Shown one piece after another: positions 1 through 7,612 of a stretch of 64,000 nucleotides of DNA. Source of the DNA: Caulobacter sp. (lineage in GTDB: Bacteria > Pseudomonadota > Alphaproteobacteria > Caulobacterales > Caulobacteraceae). The stretch covers positions 62,001-126,000 of the forward strand of contig NZ_JAGIBH010000008.1 of the NCBI RefSeq assembly GCF_017744445.1. The letters are read 5' to 3'. The position numbers and the translations under genes were made by a program. The notes under the pieces are model-generated. The model searched no databases, had not been told where the DNA came from, and worked only from the letters and a program-made list of their open reading frames with translations. Numbering within the stretch: the stretch's first letter is position 1; each line of letters opens with the position of its first letter.

Positions 1-83
1 TCGAGCCCAGCGTCGACCGCCAGCACCCAGCGAGCCGCGACCAGCTCGTCGTCCTCTTCCTCGTGATAAAAGGGGCCGCTCAC
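1..83 (-). CDS. FecR-type anti-sigma factor, N-terminal fragment cut by the window edge
   Basis: A GTG start at 81-83 lies two bases after the stop codon of the ECF sigma factor gene, and the frame stays open to the window edge. The 27 visible residues include the stretch ELVAARWVLAVDAG, which resembles the cytoplasmic N-terminal domain (DUF4880) that opens FecR-type sigma regulators. FecR proteins span the inner membrane and hold or activate a partner ECF sigma factor in response to a TonB-dependent transducer. The tight spacing supports co-transcription with the sigma gene. Only the N-terminus is visible, so the identification rests on this motif plus context. Confidence 0.7.
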   Translation of the reverse strand, partial: MSGPFYHEEEDDELVAARWVLAVDAGL

Positions 84-85
84 CG

Positions 86-625
86 TCAATCCTTCCAGAC
101 CTTGCGCGCCAGGCGCGTCATCGCGCGCTCAACCAGCTTGCGAACCTGGAACATCGACAGGCCGGTCTGTTCCCCGACCTGCAGCAGCGTACGCCCCTCC
201 ATCCTATGCAGCACGAATACCTCTCGCTCCTTGCCCGGCAGCGCGTCCAGCGCCGCCAGGAACCGCCGCATCCGTTGGCGCCCGTCCAGGACATCGTCCT
301 GCAACGCCGCCGGGTCGGCCAGCTCCACGCCGTCCAGCGGGACATGCTCGCCCTGACGGCGCGCAAGCCCGCGTCGTCCGCGGTCCTTCAGGAGGTTAGA
401 CGCAATCGAAAATAGAAATGCGGTTTTATTCTCTACCGGAACGTCACGGTCGCGCGCGACGATACGCGCCGCGACGGCCTGGAGGATGTCGTCGACATCG
501 GCGTCCTGCCGCGTGCGCGAGGCGACGAACCGGCGCAGGGCCGGCTCCAGGGCGACAAACGCCGAGAACAGCGGGTCGCCGCTGTCCTTCACGCTCGTGT
601 CCTGCTTGGCCGCCGTGACGATCAT
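86..625 (-). CDS. ECF RNA polymerase sigma factor (FecI-like)
   Basis: The 179-aa product has the length and two-part organisation of an ECF sigma factor. Region 2 lies around LRRFVASRTRQDADVDDILQ, and region 4 holds ALPGKEREVFVLHRMEGRTL followed by a helix-turn-helix (VGEQTGLSMFQVRKLVERA). The ATG at 623-625 overlaps the stop codon of the upstream phosphatase gene in an ATGA arrangement and is preceded by an AAGCTGGGA stretch, so I prefer it to the in-frame ATG at 646, which would lie inside the phosphatase gene. The gene sits between a PhoD-type phosphatase and a FecR gene, so sigma and regulator probably form a surface-signalling pair. The target promoters are not known. Confidence 0.88.
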   Translation of the reverse strand: MIVTAAKQDTSVKDSGDPLFSAFVALEPALRRFVASRTRQDADVDDILQAVAARIVARDRDVPVENKTAFLFSIASNLLKDRGRRGLARRQGEHVPLDGVELADPAALQDDVLDGRQRMRRFLAALDALPGKEREVFVLHRMEGRTLLQVGEQTGLSMFQVRKLVERAMTRLARKVWKD

Positions 626-2010
626 CGTCCCAGCTTGCCACGCCATGACGACACGCCGTTGACCAGTTCGTCCGCACGCAGAGTCAGCGGGTCGTAGAGC
701 GCCTTGCCGCGAATATCGATGACGTTGAAGCTGAGGGTCGGGGTCTTGCCGGTCATGTCGAAGTCGATGATCCCGGCGTTGTTCACCCCCAGTAGGGGCT
801 GGCGGATCATCTGGTCGGGGGCCATGCGGGCGGCGATCTTGCCGAGGTCCATGGGCGACCCCGCCACCATCTGGGCCAGGGCGGAGCTCACCAGATCATA
901 GAGGTCGTAGCCGCCCTGCTCCGACTGCGGCGCGCAGGCGACATGGGGGAAGTGCGTATCGCCCGAGAGCAGCACGACGCCGCTGACCTTGTGGTCGCGG
1001 ATGAAGTCGAACAGGCGCTGGCGCTCGTGCAGATAGGCCGACCAGGAGTCGCCGCCCGGTCCCTTGAACCGCGACCAGCCGCTGCCGCAGGCCAGGATCT
1101 TGAATGGGGCCTTGCTGGCCAGCAGACGGGCTTTCAGCCACTCGAACTGGCCCTTGCCCAGGAACTCCTTGTCGGGCGTGTCGGGGTCGGCGTCCGGCGC
1201 GCGGTGATAACGACCGTCCAGCATGAAGAAGTCCACGCCGCCATAGCCGTAGTCGAAGAACACCCCCGGCGTTCCCGGCAGGCCATAGGCGGGGTTGGCC
1301 CAATAGCGCTCGAAGATCTCCAGCGCCTTGTCGCGGATCGGATTGGTGCGGTCGTAGTTGTCGAGCGCGAAGTCGTGGTCGTCCCAGATGGCCAGCTGCG
1401 GGATGTTGCGACCGATCGGCTGGAACGACGGCACGAACCGCTGGCGCTGGTACTCCATGGCCAGGGTCGCGGGGACCGTGCTGTCGCCATAGATGTTGTC
1501 ACCCAGCCAGAGGAAGAGATCCGGTCGGTTCATCGCCAGGGCGCGCCAGATCGGCTGCTCGGGATCGCTCTGGATGCGGGCGCACGAGCCGAAAGCCACC
1601 CGGAACCTCGCCGGCGCAGCGGGCGCGGTGCGGAAGCTCATCGGCGGCAGGTCGCGCAGATACTTGTCGACCTTGCCGTTGGACAGCACCCGGTAGTGGT
1701 AAGTCGTGTCGGGCTGCAGATCCTCCAGATGGATGACCAGGGTGCAGTCGTCCTGCGCATTGGCGCGCGACGGCGTCGTGCGCTTCCAGGGGCCGGCAAT
1801 AGGGTCGGTCGTGTAGGCCACCTGGGCGTCGAAATAGTCGCCGCTGAGCTGCATCCAGATCGGCGCGCTGGTCGCGGTCACCGCGCCCATCATCGGCCCG
1901 AGCAAGAGGCGCGGCGTGCCCTCGGGATTGGTTTCGGCGTGCGCGGCGAAAGGACCAGCCACACCGGCGGCCGCGGCGGTGGCGATGAAGGTGCGGCGGG
2001 AGTTCTTCAT
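622..2010 (-). CDS. phoD: PhoD-type alkaline phosphatase/phosphodiesterase, Tat-exported
   Basis: The 462-aa product begins with a twin-arginine signal (SRRTFIATAAAAG) and a likely cleavage after AHA, so it should be exported folded to the periplasm. The mature part follows the PhoD family plan: an N-terminal beta domain, then the metal-binding motifs LWLGDNIYGD, IWDDHDFALDN and LLSGDTHFPH. PhoD enzymes release phosphate from phosphomono- and diesters using bound metal ions. The start at MKNSRR was chosen because the open frame upstream (to 2937) only shadows the neighbouring receptor gene. The gene follows a receptor across a terminator-like hairpin and overlaps the sigma factor gene downstream, pointing to phosphate scavenging. 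The exact substrate is not shown by the sequence. Confidence 0.88.
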   Translation of the reverse strand: MKNSRRTFIATAAAAGVAGPFAAHAETNPEGTPRLLLGPMMGAVTATSAPIWMQLSGDYFDAQVAYTTDPIAGPWKRTTPSRANAQDDCTLVIHLEDLQPDTTYHYRVLSNGKVDKYLRDLPPMSFRTAPAAPARFRVAFGSCARIQSDPEQPIWRALAMNRPDLFLWLGDNIYGDSTVPATLAMEYQRQRFVPSFQPIGRNIPQLAIWDDHDFALDNYDRTNPIRDKALEIFERYWANPAYGLPGTPGVFFDYGYGGVDFFMLDGRYHRAPDADPDTPDKEFLGKGQFEWLKARLLASKAPFKILACGSGWSRFKGPGGDSWSAYLHERQRLFDFIRDHKVSGVVLLSGDTHFPHVACAPQSEQGGYDLYDLVSSALAQMVAGSPMDLGKIAARMAPDQMIRQPLLGVNNAGIIDFDMTGKTPTLSFNVIDIRGKALYDPLTLRADELVNGVSSWRGKLGR

Positions 2011-2021
2011 GGAGCGCTCAA

Positions 2022-2053
2022 CGAAAAAGCGGAGGGCGCGTAAAGCGCCCTCC
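2022..2053 (-). terminator. Intercistronic terminator-like hairpin after the TonB receptor gene
   Basis: GGAGGGCGC (2031-2039) and GCGCCCTCC (2045-2053) form a perfect 9-bp stem with a 5-nt loop. Read on the minus strand the stem is followed by GCTTTTT, the form of a Rho-independent terminator. It lies in the 80-bp gap between the receptor and phosphatase genes, so it should end or attenuate receptor transcription. Confidence 0.75.
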
Positions 2054-2090
2054 TTCGGAGTTTGAAGAGCCTGCGGACAGGCTCCGGGGA

Positions 2091-4880
2091 CTACCAGGTC
2101 TTGGAAACCGAGAAGCGGAACTCGCGCCCGAACAGCTCGTAGCTCGAGATGTTGAAGCCATCCGACTTGCGGCGGTTGATGTTGGCCGGGCTGGTCAGGT
2201 TGGCCCCGGCCAGCGCCACCTGGACGCCGTTGCCGAAGGTGTAGCCGACGCGGGCGTCCACCGACTTGCGCGGGTCGCGATAGGTGTCGAGGTCGGGATT
2301 GGCGCCGAACGCGCTGCTGGTCGCCTTGCCCTGGTAGGAATAGGCGACGCGGGCCTGGAAGCCGCCACGCTCGTAATAGCCCTGCAGATTGAAGATCTTG
2401 TCGGCCTGATTGAAGAACGGCACGTGGCCGTCCGGACGTCCGGGCACGACGATCTCGACCTCGGAGTCGATGAACGAGGCGTTGGCATAGACACCCAGGC
2501 CGTCGAACGGCGCGGGCAGTTCCTTGAAGTCCTTCTGCACGCCCAGCTCGATGCCGCGGATGAAGCCCGGCTTGGCGTTGGCGACCGTGCTCTCGACGTA
2601 GTTGTCGTAGGTGACGGTCTCGAACTTGTGGTTCTTGTACTCGTTGCCGATGGAGTAGACGGCGTTCTCGACACGCTTGTGGAACGCCCCGACCGTGACC
2701 GAACCCGAATTGTCCGGGAAGTAGTAGGCCAGCGAAGCGTCGAAGTTCAGCGCCTTGTAGGGCTTGAGGTTCGGGTTGCCGATCTCGACCGAGGCGTTCA
2801 GCTCGACCTTGTTGTTGGTGCGGTCGTAGAACTCGCTGACCACCACCGTCGAGATGGGCGCGATGTCGGTATAGTCGGGACGGCCGATATTGGTCGTGAC
2901 CGAGGCGCGCAGCTGCCAGGCCTTGGCCATGTCCCACTTCATTACCGCGGCCGGCAGCACGTTGGTGTAGTCGTGCTGGCGCGAGATATCGATGATGTCG
3001 CTGGTGCGGAACGGCACCTCGGAGAGGCGCGAGCGGCCCGCCGGGGTGTTGGGGTCGGCCGACACCTGGGCGACGAAGCCCTGGGCGAAGATGTCCGACT
3101 TGGTCTTCTCGACGCGAACGCCGGTGGTGACGCTGAAGTCCGGCGTGAAGTGCAGTTCGCCCATCACATAGCCGGCGAAGATGTCTTCGTTCAGCTTGTA
3201 GTCGTTCTCCATCGAGTTGGCCGCCGCGCCGGCCGCGTCATAGGTGAAGTAGCTCGGATTGGCCTGGAAGAAGGCCTCGTAGCCGAAGCGGTTGGGAGCC
3301 AGCAGCGACAGGCCCGACACCGGCTGATAGGCCTCGCCGCGACCATCCTCGAAACGCATGAAGAGGTTGGGCGCGCTGGCCAACGTCGTCTTCGGGCCGG
3401 TGAACTGGTAGCGGTAGTCGGTGTCGTCCACCGACTTGTCGCGCGACAACACCTTCAGGCCGGTGCGGAACTCCAGCTCGCGGCCGCCGATGTCGCCGTT
3501 CCAGCTCAGGTCCAGATTGCCGGTATAGGTCTCCTCGATGACGGTCGAGGTGACGCCGCGCAGGCGGTACATCGTGTTGAAGGCCGGGTCCTGGAAGGTC
3601 AGGCCGCCCGACAGCGCGGTGTTGTAGCCGGTCGGTCGCAGCAAGCCTTCGCTGGTGCGGGCGAAGGTGATCGCCGGGGCCTCGGTCGGCAGGGCGCCAG
3701 TGGTGTCGGTGATCGACTCGAAGTAGCGCTGGTAGGGGTTCAGTTCCTTGGCGGTCGTGTAGTTCAGGTCGCCGACGATCTTCCAGCCCTTGCCGAAGCG
3801 GCGCTCGCCGCCGACGACGAATTGCTGGACCGGACGCTCCTGGACCTCGACGCGGTTCTCCATCTGCGCGCGGTAGCCGGCGAAGCCGAACTCGGTCTGC
3901 GAGGTCGGGTTCAGGATCGGACGGCGCACGGCCGGCGCGGCGACGGCCCGGCCCTGCTGGCCGCGCAAGGTGATCTGCGGCCGCGTGCGGTCGTCGTTGT
4001 ACTGGGTGAAGAAGTAGCGCGCCCAGGCCTTGGTGTCGTCGTTAGGCCGCCACTCGACATTGCCCGAGAACCCGTAGCGCTCCTTCTCGCCGATGGACTC
4101 GGCGTAGACGATGCTGGTCGGGAACAGGTAGTGGGCCGGATACCCGGCGACCGCCTGCGAGCCCGACGACGTGTACTGCTGCGAGGTGTACTGCTTGAAC
4201 CAGTATTCGCCGCTGACGAAGACGGCGAACTCGTCATTGGCGCCGAAGCGGTCGCTCATCGACAGGTTGGCCGCGTAGATCTTGCTGTCCTTGCCAAAGT
4301 CGTTGTAGCCGGCCTCGGCGCTGGCGTTGATGTAGCGGCCGGCATGGTCGAAGCCCGTGGGCGTGACGATGTTGATCGTGCCGCCGATCGACTGGCCGTC
4401 CATGTACGGCAGCGTGACCTTGTGGATCTCGACGCGCGACAGGGCGCTGGCGCTCAGCACGTCCAGCGGCGCGGCGCGGCCCGACTCCCCGTCGGTGTCC
4501 GAGACGGCGATGGTCTGGCCGTTCATGGTCACGTTGTTCAGGATCGGGTCGGCGCCGCGGATCGAGACGTAGCGCCCCTCGCCCTGGTCGCGGATCAGAT
4601 AGACAGAGGTCAGGCGACGCAGCGCCTCGGCGATGTTGGTGTCGGGCAGCTTGCCCACGTCGTCCGCCGACTGCACCTCGACCAGATTGTCGGCCGACCG
4701 CGTGATTTCACGGGCGTTGGCCAGGCCCTTGCGGAAGCTGCTGACGACCAGCGTGTCGACGGTGTTTTCAGCCGTCGCGGCCGGCGCCGCCGCGGTCTCT
4801 CCGGCCATGGCCGGCGTGCAGACGCCCAAGGCCAAAAGCGAGCAGCCGCCCAGAGCCGCGAGCTTCGAAAAATGTCTCAT
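2091..4880 (-). CDS. TonB-dependent outer-membrane receptor
   Basis: The 929-aa product has a signal peptide ending at AMA, a TonB-box-like segment (VDTLVVSSFRKGLANA), a plug domain (DDVGKLPDTNIAEALRRLTS, then SIRGADPILNNVTMNGQ) and a long C-terminal barrel. It ends in an aromatic-rich strand (EFRFSVSKTW) typical of outer-membrane barrels. There is no STN signalling domain, so it is probably a transporter rather than a transducer. The ATG at 4878-4880 follows a GAGGGGATC ribosome-binding site, which decides against the in-frame upstream ATG. A PhoD phosphatase follows it and a phytase diverges from it, so a phosphorylated substrate such as phytate is a reasonable guess (inference). Confidence 0.92.
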   Translation of the reverse strand: MRHFSKLAALGGCSLLALGVCTPAMAGETAAAPAATAENTVDTLVVSSFRKGLANAREITRSADNLVEVQSADDVGKLPDTNIAEALRRLTSVYLIRDQGEGRYVSIRGADPILNNVTMNGQTIAVSDTDGESGRAAPLDVLSASALSRVEIHKVTLPYMDGQSIGGTINIVTPTGFDHAGRYINASAEAGYNDFGKDSKIYAANLSMSDRFGANDEFAVFVSGEYWFKQYTSQQYTSSGSQAVAGYPAHYLFPTSIVYAESIGEKERYGFSGNVEWRPNDDTKAWARYFFTQYNDDRTRPQITLRGQQGRAVAAPAVRRPILNPTSQTEFGFAGYRAQMENRVEVQERPVQQFVVGGERRFGKGWKIVGDLNYTTAKELNPYQRYFESITDTTGALPTEAPAITFARTSEGLLRPTGYNTALSGGLTFQDPAFNTMYRLRGVTSTVIEETYTGNLDLSWNGDIGGRELEFRTGLKVLSRDKSVDDTDYRYQFTGPKTTLASAPNLFMRFEDGRGEAYQPVSGLSLLAPNRFGYEAFFQANPSYFTYDAAGAAANSMENDYKLNEDIFAGYVMGELHFTPDFSVTTGVRVEKTKSDIFAQGFVAQVSADPNTPAGRSRLSEVPFRTSDIIDISRQHDYTNVLPAAVMKWDMAKAWQLRASVTTNIGRPDYTDIAPISTVVVSEFYDRTNNKVELNASVEIGNPNLKPYKALNFDASLAYYFPDNSGSVTVGAFHKRVENAVYSIGNEYKNHKFETVTYDNYVESTVANAKPGFIRGIELGVQKDFKELPAPFDGLGVYANASFIDSEVEIVVPGRPDGHVPFFNQADKIFNLQGYYERGGFQARVAYSYQGKATSSAFGANPDLDTYRDPRKSVDARVGYTFGNGVQVALAGANLTSPANINRRKSDGFNISSYELFGREFRFSVSKTW

Positions 4881-5077
4881 GATCCCCTCAATCAGCGAGA
4901 AATCGCTGCGCCGCATGGATGCGCGCTTTGGGGAAGACGCAGACCGCTCGGCCTCGTGAGTGAAGCTTTTATGAAGTTGCACACAGGCACAGAAAGCCGT
5001 GGCGCACTCGATTTTCAGCTCATATGAGGGAAAAACACGCCGTCACATTCACGACATCATGATCATGGGGAGCCACG

Positions 5078-6157
5078 ATGCCCGCATTGCGAAAACTCGT
5101 CTCTATATCGGCCATTATTCTATGCGCATGCGCCATCAATACTAATATCGCGACCGCCAATCCCGACAACAAACCCGCCGTCGAGACCTTCGAGATCCAG
5201 GCCGTGCGCGAGACGGTTCCGGTCGCTTCGCCGGGTGACGCGGCCGACGATCCGGCCATCTGGCGCAACCCGGCGGACCCGACCAAGAGCCTGATTGTCG
5301 GCACCGACAAGGAGTGGGGCCTGCACGTCTACGACCTGTCGGGCGCCCTGCTCGCCTCCGCCCCCGCCGGCCTGGTGAACAATGTCGACCTGCGCGCCGA
5401 CGTGCTGATCAACGGCAAGCCGGGCGTGCTGGTCGCCGCCACTGACCGCAGCGAGGACCCCAACGGCAAGCTGGCGCTCTATGCGCTGGAGACCTCACCC
5501 GTCGGCCTGCGCCACCTGGGCCATCCGCGCGTCGAAGGCGATGGCGTGGGCGACGTCTACGGCTTCTGCCTGTGGCGGCGCGCCGCCGACCAGGTGTTCG
5601 CGATCATCGCCTACAACAATGGCGACGTGCGCGAGTACGCGCTGAACCTCACCACCGCCACGCCCACCGCCAAGCTGGTCCGCGACGTCCGCCTGGCCAC
5701 CCGGACCGAAGGCTGCGTCGTCGATGACCGCACGGGCCTGCTCTATGTCGGCGAGGAGCGCCACGGCATCTGGCGCATGGACGCCGCGCACGACAGCAAG
5801 GCCTCGCCCGTCCTGTTCGCCGCCGTGGACGGCGTGCGCCTGATCCCCGACATCGAGGGCCTGGCGATCATACCCGAGGGCAAGCGCGGCGGCGTGCTGA
5901 TCGCCTCCAGCCAGAACGACAACGCCTATGTCGCCTACGACCTGGAGACCGGCCGCTACCTGCGGCGATTCCGGGTCACGGGCTCGGGGACCGTCGATGG
6001 CGTCACCGACACCGACGGCCTGGAATTCGCCCCCGGCGACTTCGGCGCCCCGTTCCAGGATGGCCTGTTCGTCGTCCAGGACGGCGACAACAGCCCCGAC
6101 AAGCAGAACTTCAAACTGATCCCCGGCGGGGCGCTGAAGAAACTGCTGCCCCGCTAG
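5078..6157 (+). CDS. Secreted 3-phytase, beta-propeller type
   Basis: The 359-aa product starts with a signal peptide (SISAIILCACAINTNIATA) and matches the beta-propeller phytase family throughout. It carries the acidic calcium/phosphate-binding segment DAADDPAIWRNPADPTKS near residue 50, then GTDKEWGLHVYDLSG, VNNVDLRADV and a late DTDGLEF segment. These enzymes use calcium to remove phosphates from inositol hexakisphosphate outside the cytoplasm. The ATG follows GGGGAGCC. The gene diverges from a TonB receptor and its stop overlaps by four bases the stop of the convergent sulfatase gene. The length fits a single-domain enzyme. A second, two-domain phytase lies at 41772-43766. Confidence 0.92.
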   Translation: MPALRKLVSISAIILCACAINTNIATANPDNKPAVETFEIQAVRETVPVASPGDAADDPAIWRNPADPTKSLIVGTDKEWGLHVYDLSGALLASAPAGLVNNVDLRADVLINGKPGVLVAATDRSEDPNGKLALYALETSPVGLRHLGHPRVEGDGVGDVYGFCLWRRAADQVFAIIAYNNGDVREYALNLTTATPTAKLVRDVRLATRTEGCVVDDRTGLLYVGEERHGIWRMDAAHDSKASPVLFAAVDGVRLIPDIEGLAIIPEGKRGGVLIASSQNDNAYVAYDLETGRYLRRFRVTGSGTVDGVTDTDGLEFAPGDFGAPFQDGLFVVQDGDNSPDKQNFKLIPGGALKKLLPR

Positions 6158-7518
6158 TCGTGCGTCGCCTTCGGGGCGCTGGCTTTCTGGAAGAACGGCG
6201 GGATCCCTTTGCGGAACCCGTCGAACTTCCCTTGCGCCTCGGCCAGCCGCTGCTTCATCTCGGCGACCACCTCCGGATGGCGCTCGGCGACACTGTAGCT
6301 CTCGGACGGATCAGCCTCGATGTCGTAGAGCTCGTCATAGCCGCGCTTGGAGAAGTCCTGGATGCCGCCGCGCCAATGGGCCTTGGCGACGAACTTCCAG
6401 CGCTGGGTGCGGATGCCGACGATGTCCTCGTTGTTGAACAGCAGGATGGCGTCGTGCGGCGAGGCCGCGCCTTTCAGCAGGACGTCGCTGACGTCCTTGC
6501 CGTCCAGCTCAACCCCAGCCGGCGGGGCGTAGCCGGCCATGGCGCAGAAGGTCGGCAGGAAGTCGATGGCCGACAGGATGGCGCTGGTCTTCTTGCCGGC
6601 CGGCACGTGCCCCGGACGCCAGGCCAGGAACGGCACGTGATAGCCGCCGTCATAGGCCGCCCCGCCCTTGCGGTCGCGCAGCGGCCCGCTGGAGCCCTCG
6701 AACCACGGGCCATTGTCCGAAGTGAACAGGACCAGCGTGTCCTCGGCCAGGCCCAGGGCCTTCAGCTTGGACAACACGCGGCCGACGATGCCGTCGATCT
6801 CGCGCACGAAGTCGCCGTACGGTCCCTGGATGGTCACGCCGTCATAGTTCTTGGACGGCACGGCCGGCAGGTGCGGGGCGCTGAGCGCCAGCTCCAGAAA
6901 GAACGGGCGGTCCTTGTTCTGCTCGATGAACTGCTCGGCGCGGGCGACGAACAGCTGTTGCAGGTCGTGTAGGTCGACGTCCTTTCCCGGGACCTCGTCC
7001 GGTCCCTTGATGTCGAACACCTGCAGCGGCGCCATATCGTGGCTGTAGGGGATGCCGTAGAACTGGTCGAAGCCGTGCTTGGTCGGCGGCCACCAGGGGG
7101 CGGTGTGGCCCAGGTGCCATTTGCCGATCAGGGCCGTGGCGTAGTCGGCCTTCAGCGCGTGGGCGATGGTCTTCTCTTCCAGGGGAAGGCCGCGCTCGTC
7201 GCCGATCAGGATCACTTCCCAGGCCAGGCCCGTGCGGATCGGGTAGCGCCCGGTCAGCAGGCCTGCCCGCGAGGGCGTGCACATGTTGGCGGCGGCGTAG
7301 TAGCTCTGGCCGGTCAGCCCCTCCTCCGCCATGCGGGTCAGGGACGGGGTCGGGATCTTGCCGCCGAACGGCTGGACGTCGCCGAAGCCTAGGTCATCAC
7401 ACAAGATGACAACGAAGTTGGGCTTACGCGGCGGTTTCGCGCCGGCGACCTTTGGCAGGGCCGAGACAGCCGCCGCCACAGCGCCGGCATTCAGAAGATT
7501 ACGTCTGTTCAGGGCCAT
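6154..7518 (-). CDS. Cys-type sulfatase (arylsulfatase family), exported
   Basis: The 454-aa product has an N-terminal export signal (NRRNLLNAGAVAAAVSALP, Tat-like). Near residue 40 is the metal-binding ILCDDLGFGD segment, and residues 80-91 read CTPSRAGLLTGR, the signature in which the cysteine is oxidised to formylglycine. A later segment, LVLFTSDNGPW, supplies further metal and substrate ligands. The enzyme hydrolyses sulfate esters in the periplasm or outside the cell. Activation would need the formylglycine-generating enzyme encoded at 11758-12690. The gene lies 95 bp downstream of a TonB receptor gene on the same strand, across a strong hairpin. Which sulfated compound is used cannot be read from the sequence. 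Confidence 0.93.
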   Translation of the reverse strand: MALNRRNLLNAGAVAAAVSALPKVAGAKPPRKPNFVVILCDDLGFGDVQPFGGKIPTPSLTRMAEEGLTGQSYYAAANMCTPSRAGLLTGRYPIRTGLAWEVILIGDERGLPLEEKTIAHALKADYATALIGKWHLGHTAPWWPPTKHGFDQFYGIPYSHDMAPLQVFDIKGPDEVPGKDVDLHDLQQLFVARAEQFIEQNKDRPFFLELALSAPHLPAVPSKNYDGVTIQGPYGDFVREIDGIVGRVLSKLKALGLAEDTLVLFTSDNGPWFEGSSGPLRDRKGGAAYDGGYHVPFLAWRPGHVPAGKKTSAILSAIDFLPTFCAMAGYAPPAGVELDGKDVSDVLLKGAASPHDAILLFNNEDIVGIRTQRWKFVAKAHWRGGIQDFSKRGYDELYDIEADPSESYSVAERHPEVVAEMKQRLAEAQGKFDGFRKGIPPFFQKASAPKATHD

Positions 7519-7541
7519 GGAAGGTCTCCCGAGTGATAGCC

Positions 7542-7594
7542 AAAAGGGCGCCGCGACACCGCACGCGGGGGAGCGATGAACGGTGTCGCGGCGC
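7542..7594 (-). terminator. Intercistronic hairpin between receptor and sulfatase genes
   Basis: GCGCCGCGACACCG (7548-7561) and CGGTGTCGCGGCGC (7581-7594) form a perfect 14-bp stem with a 19-nt loop. On the minus strand it is followed by CCTTTT. It can act as a weak terminator or as an mRNA 3'-end stabiliser for the receptor transcript, lowering sulfatase expression relative to the receptor. Confidence 0.65.
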
Positions 7595-7612
7595 GTGTCA
7601 GCGCGGATTCCG

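Noticed and set aside
2011-2937. N-terminal extension of the PhoD reading frame
   Set aside because: It runs through the terminator and the end of the receptor gene in another frame; the Tat signal marks the real start at 2010.
2424-5027. 867-aa plus-strand open frame opposite the receptor gene
   Set aside because: It mirrors a well supported receptor gene in the opposite strand, has Arg/Val/Asp/Gly-heavy composition typical of high-GC shadow frames and no domain or start signal.
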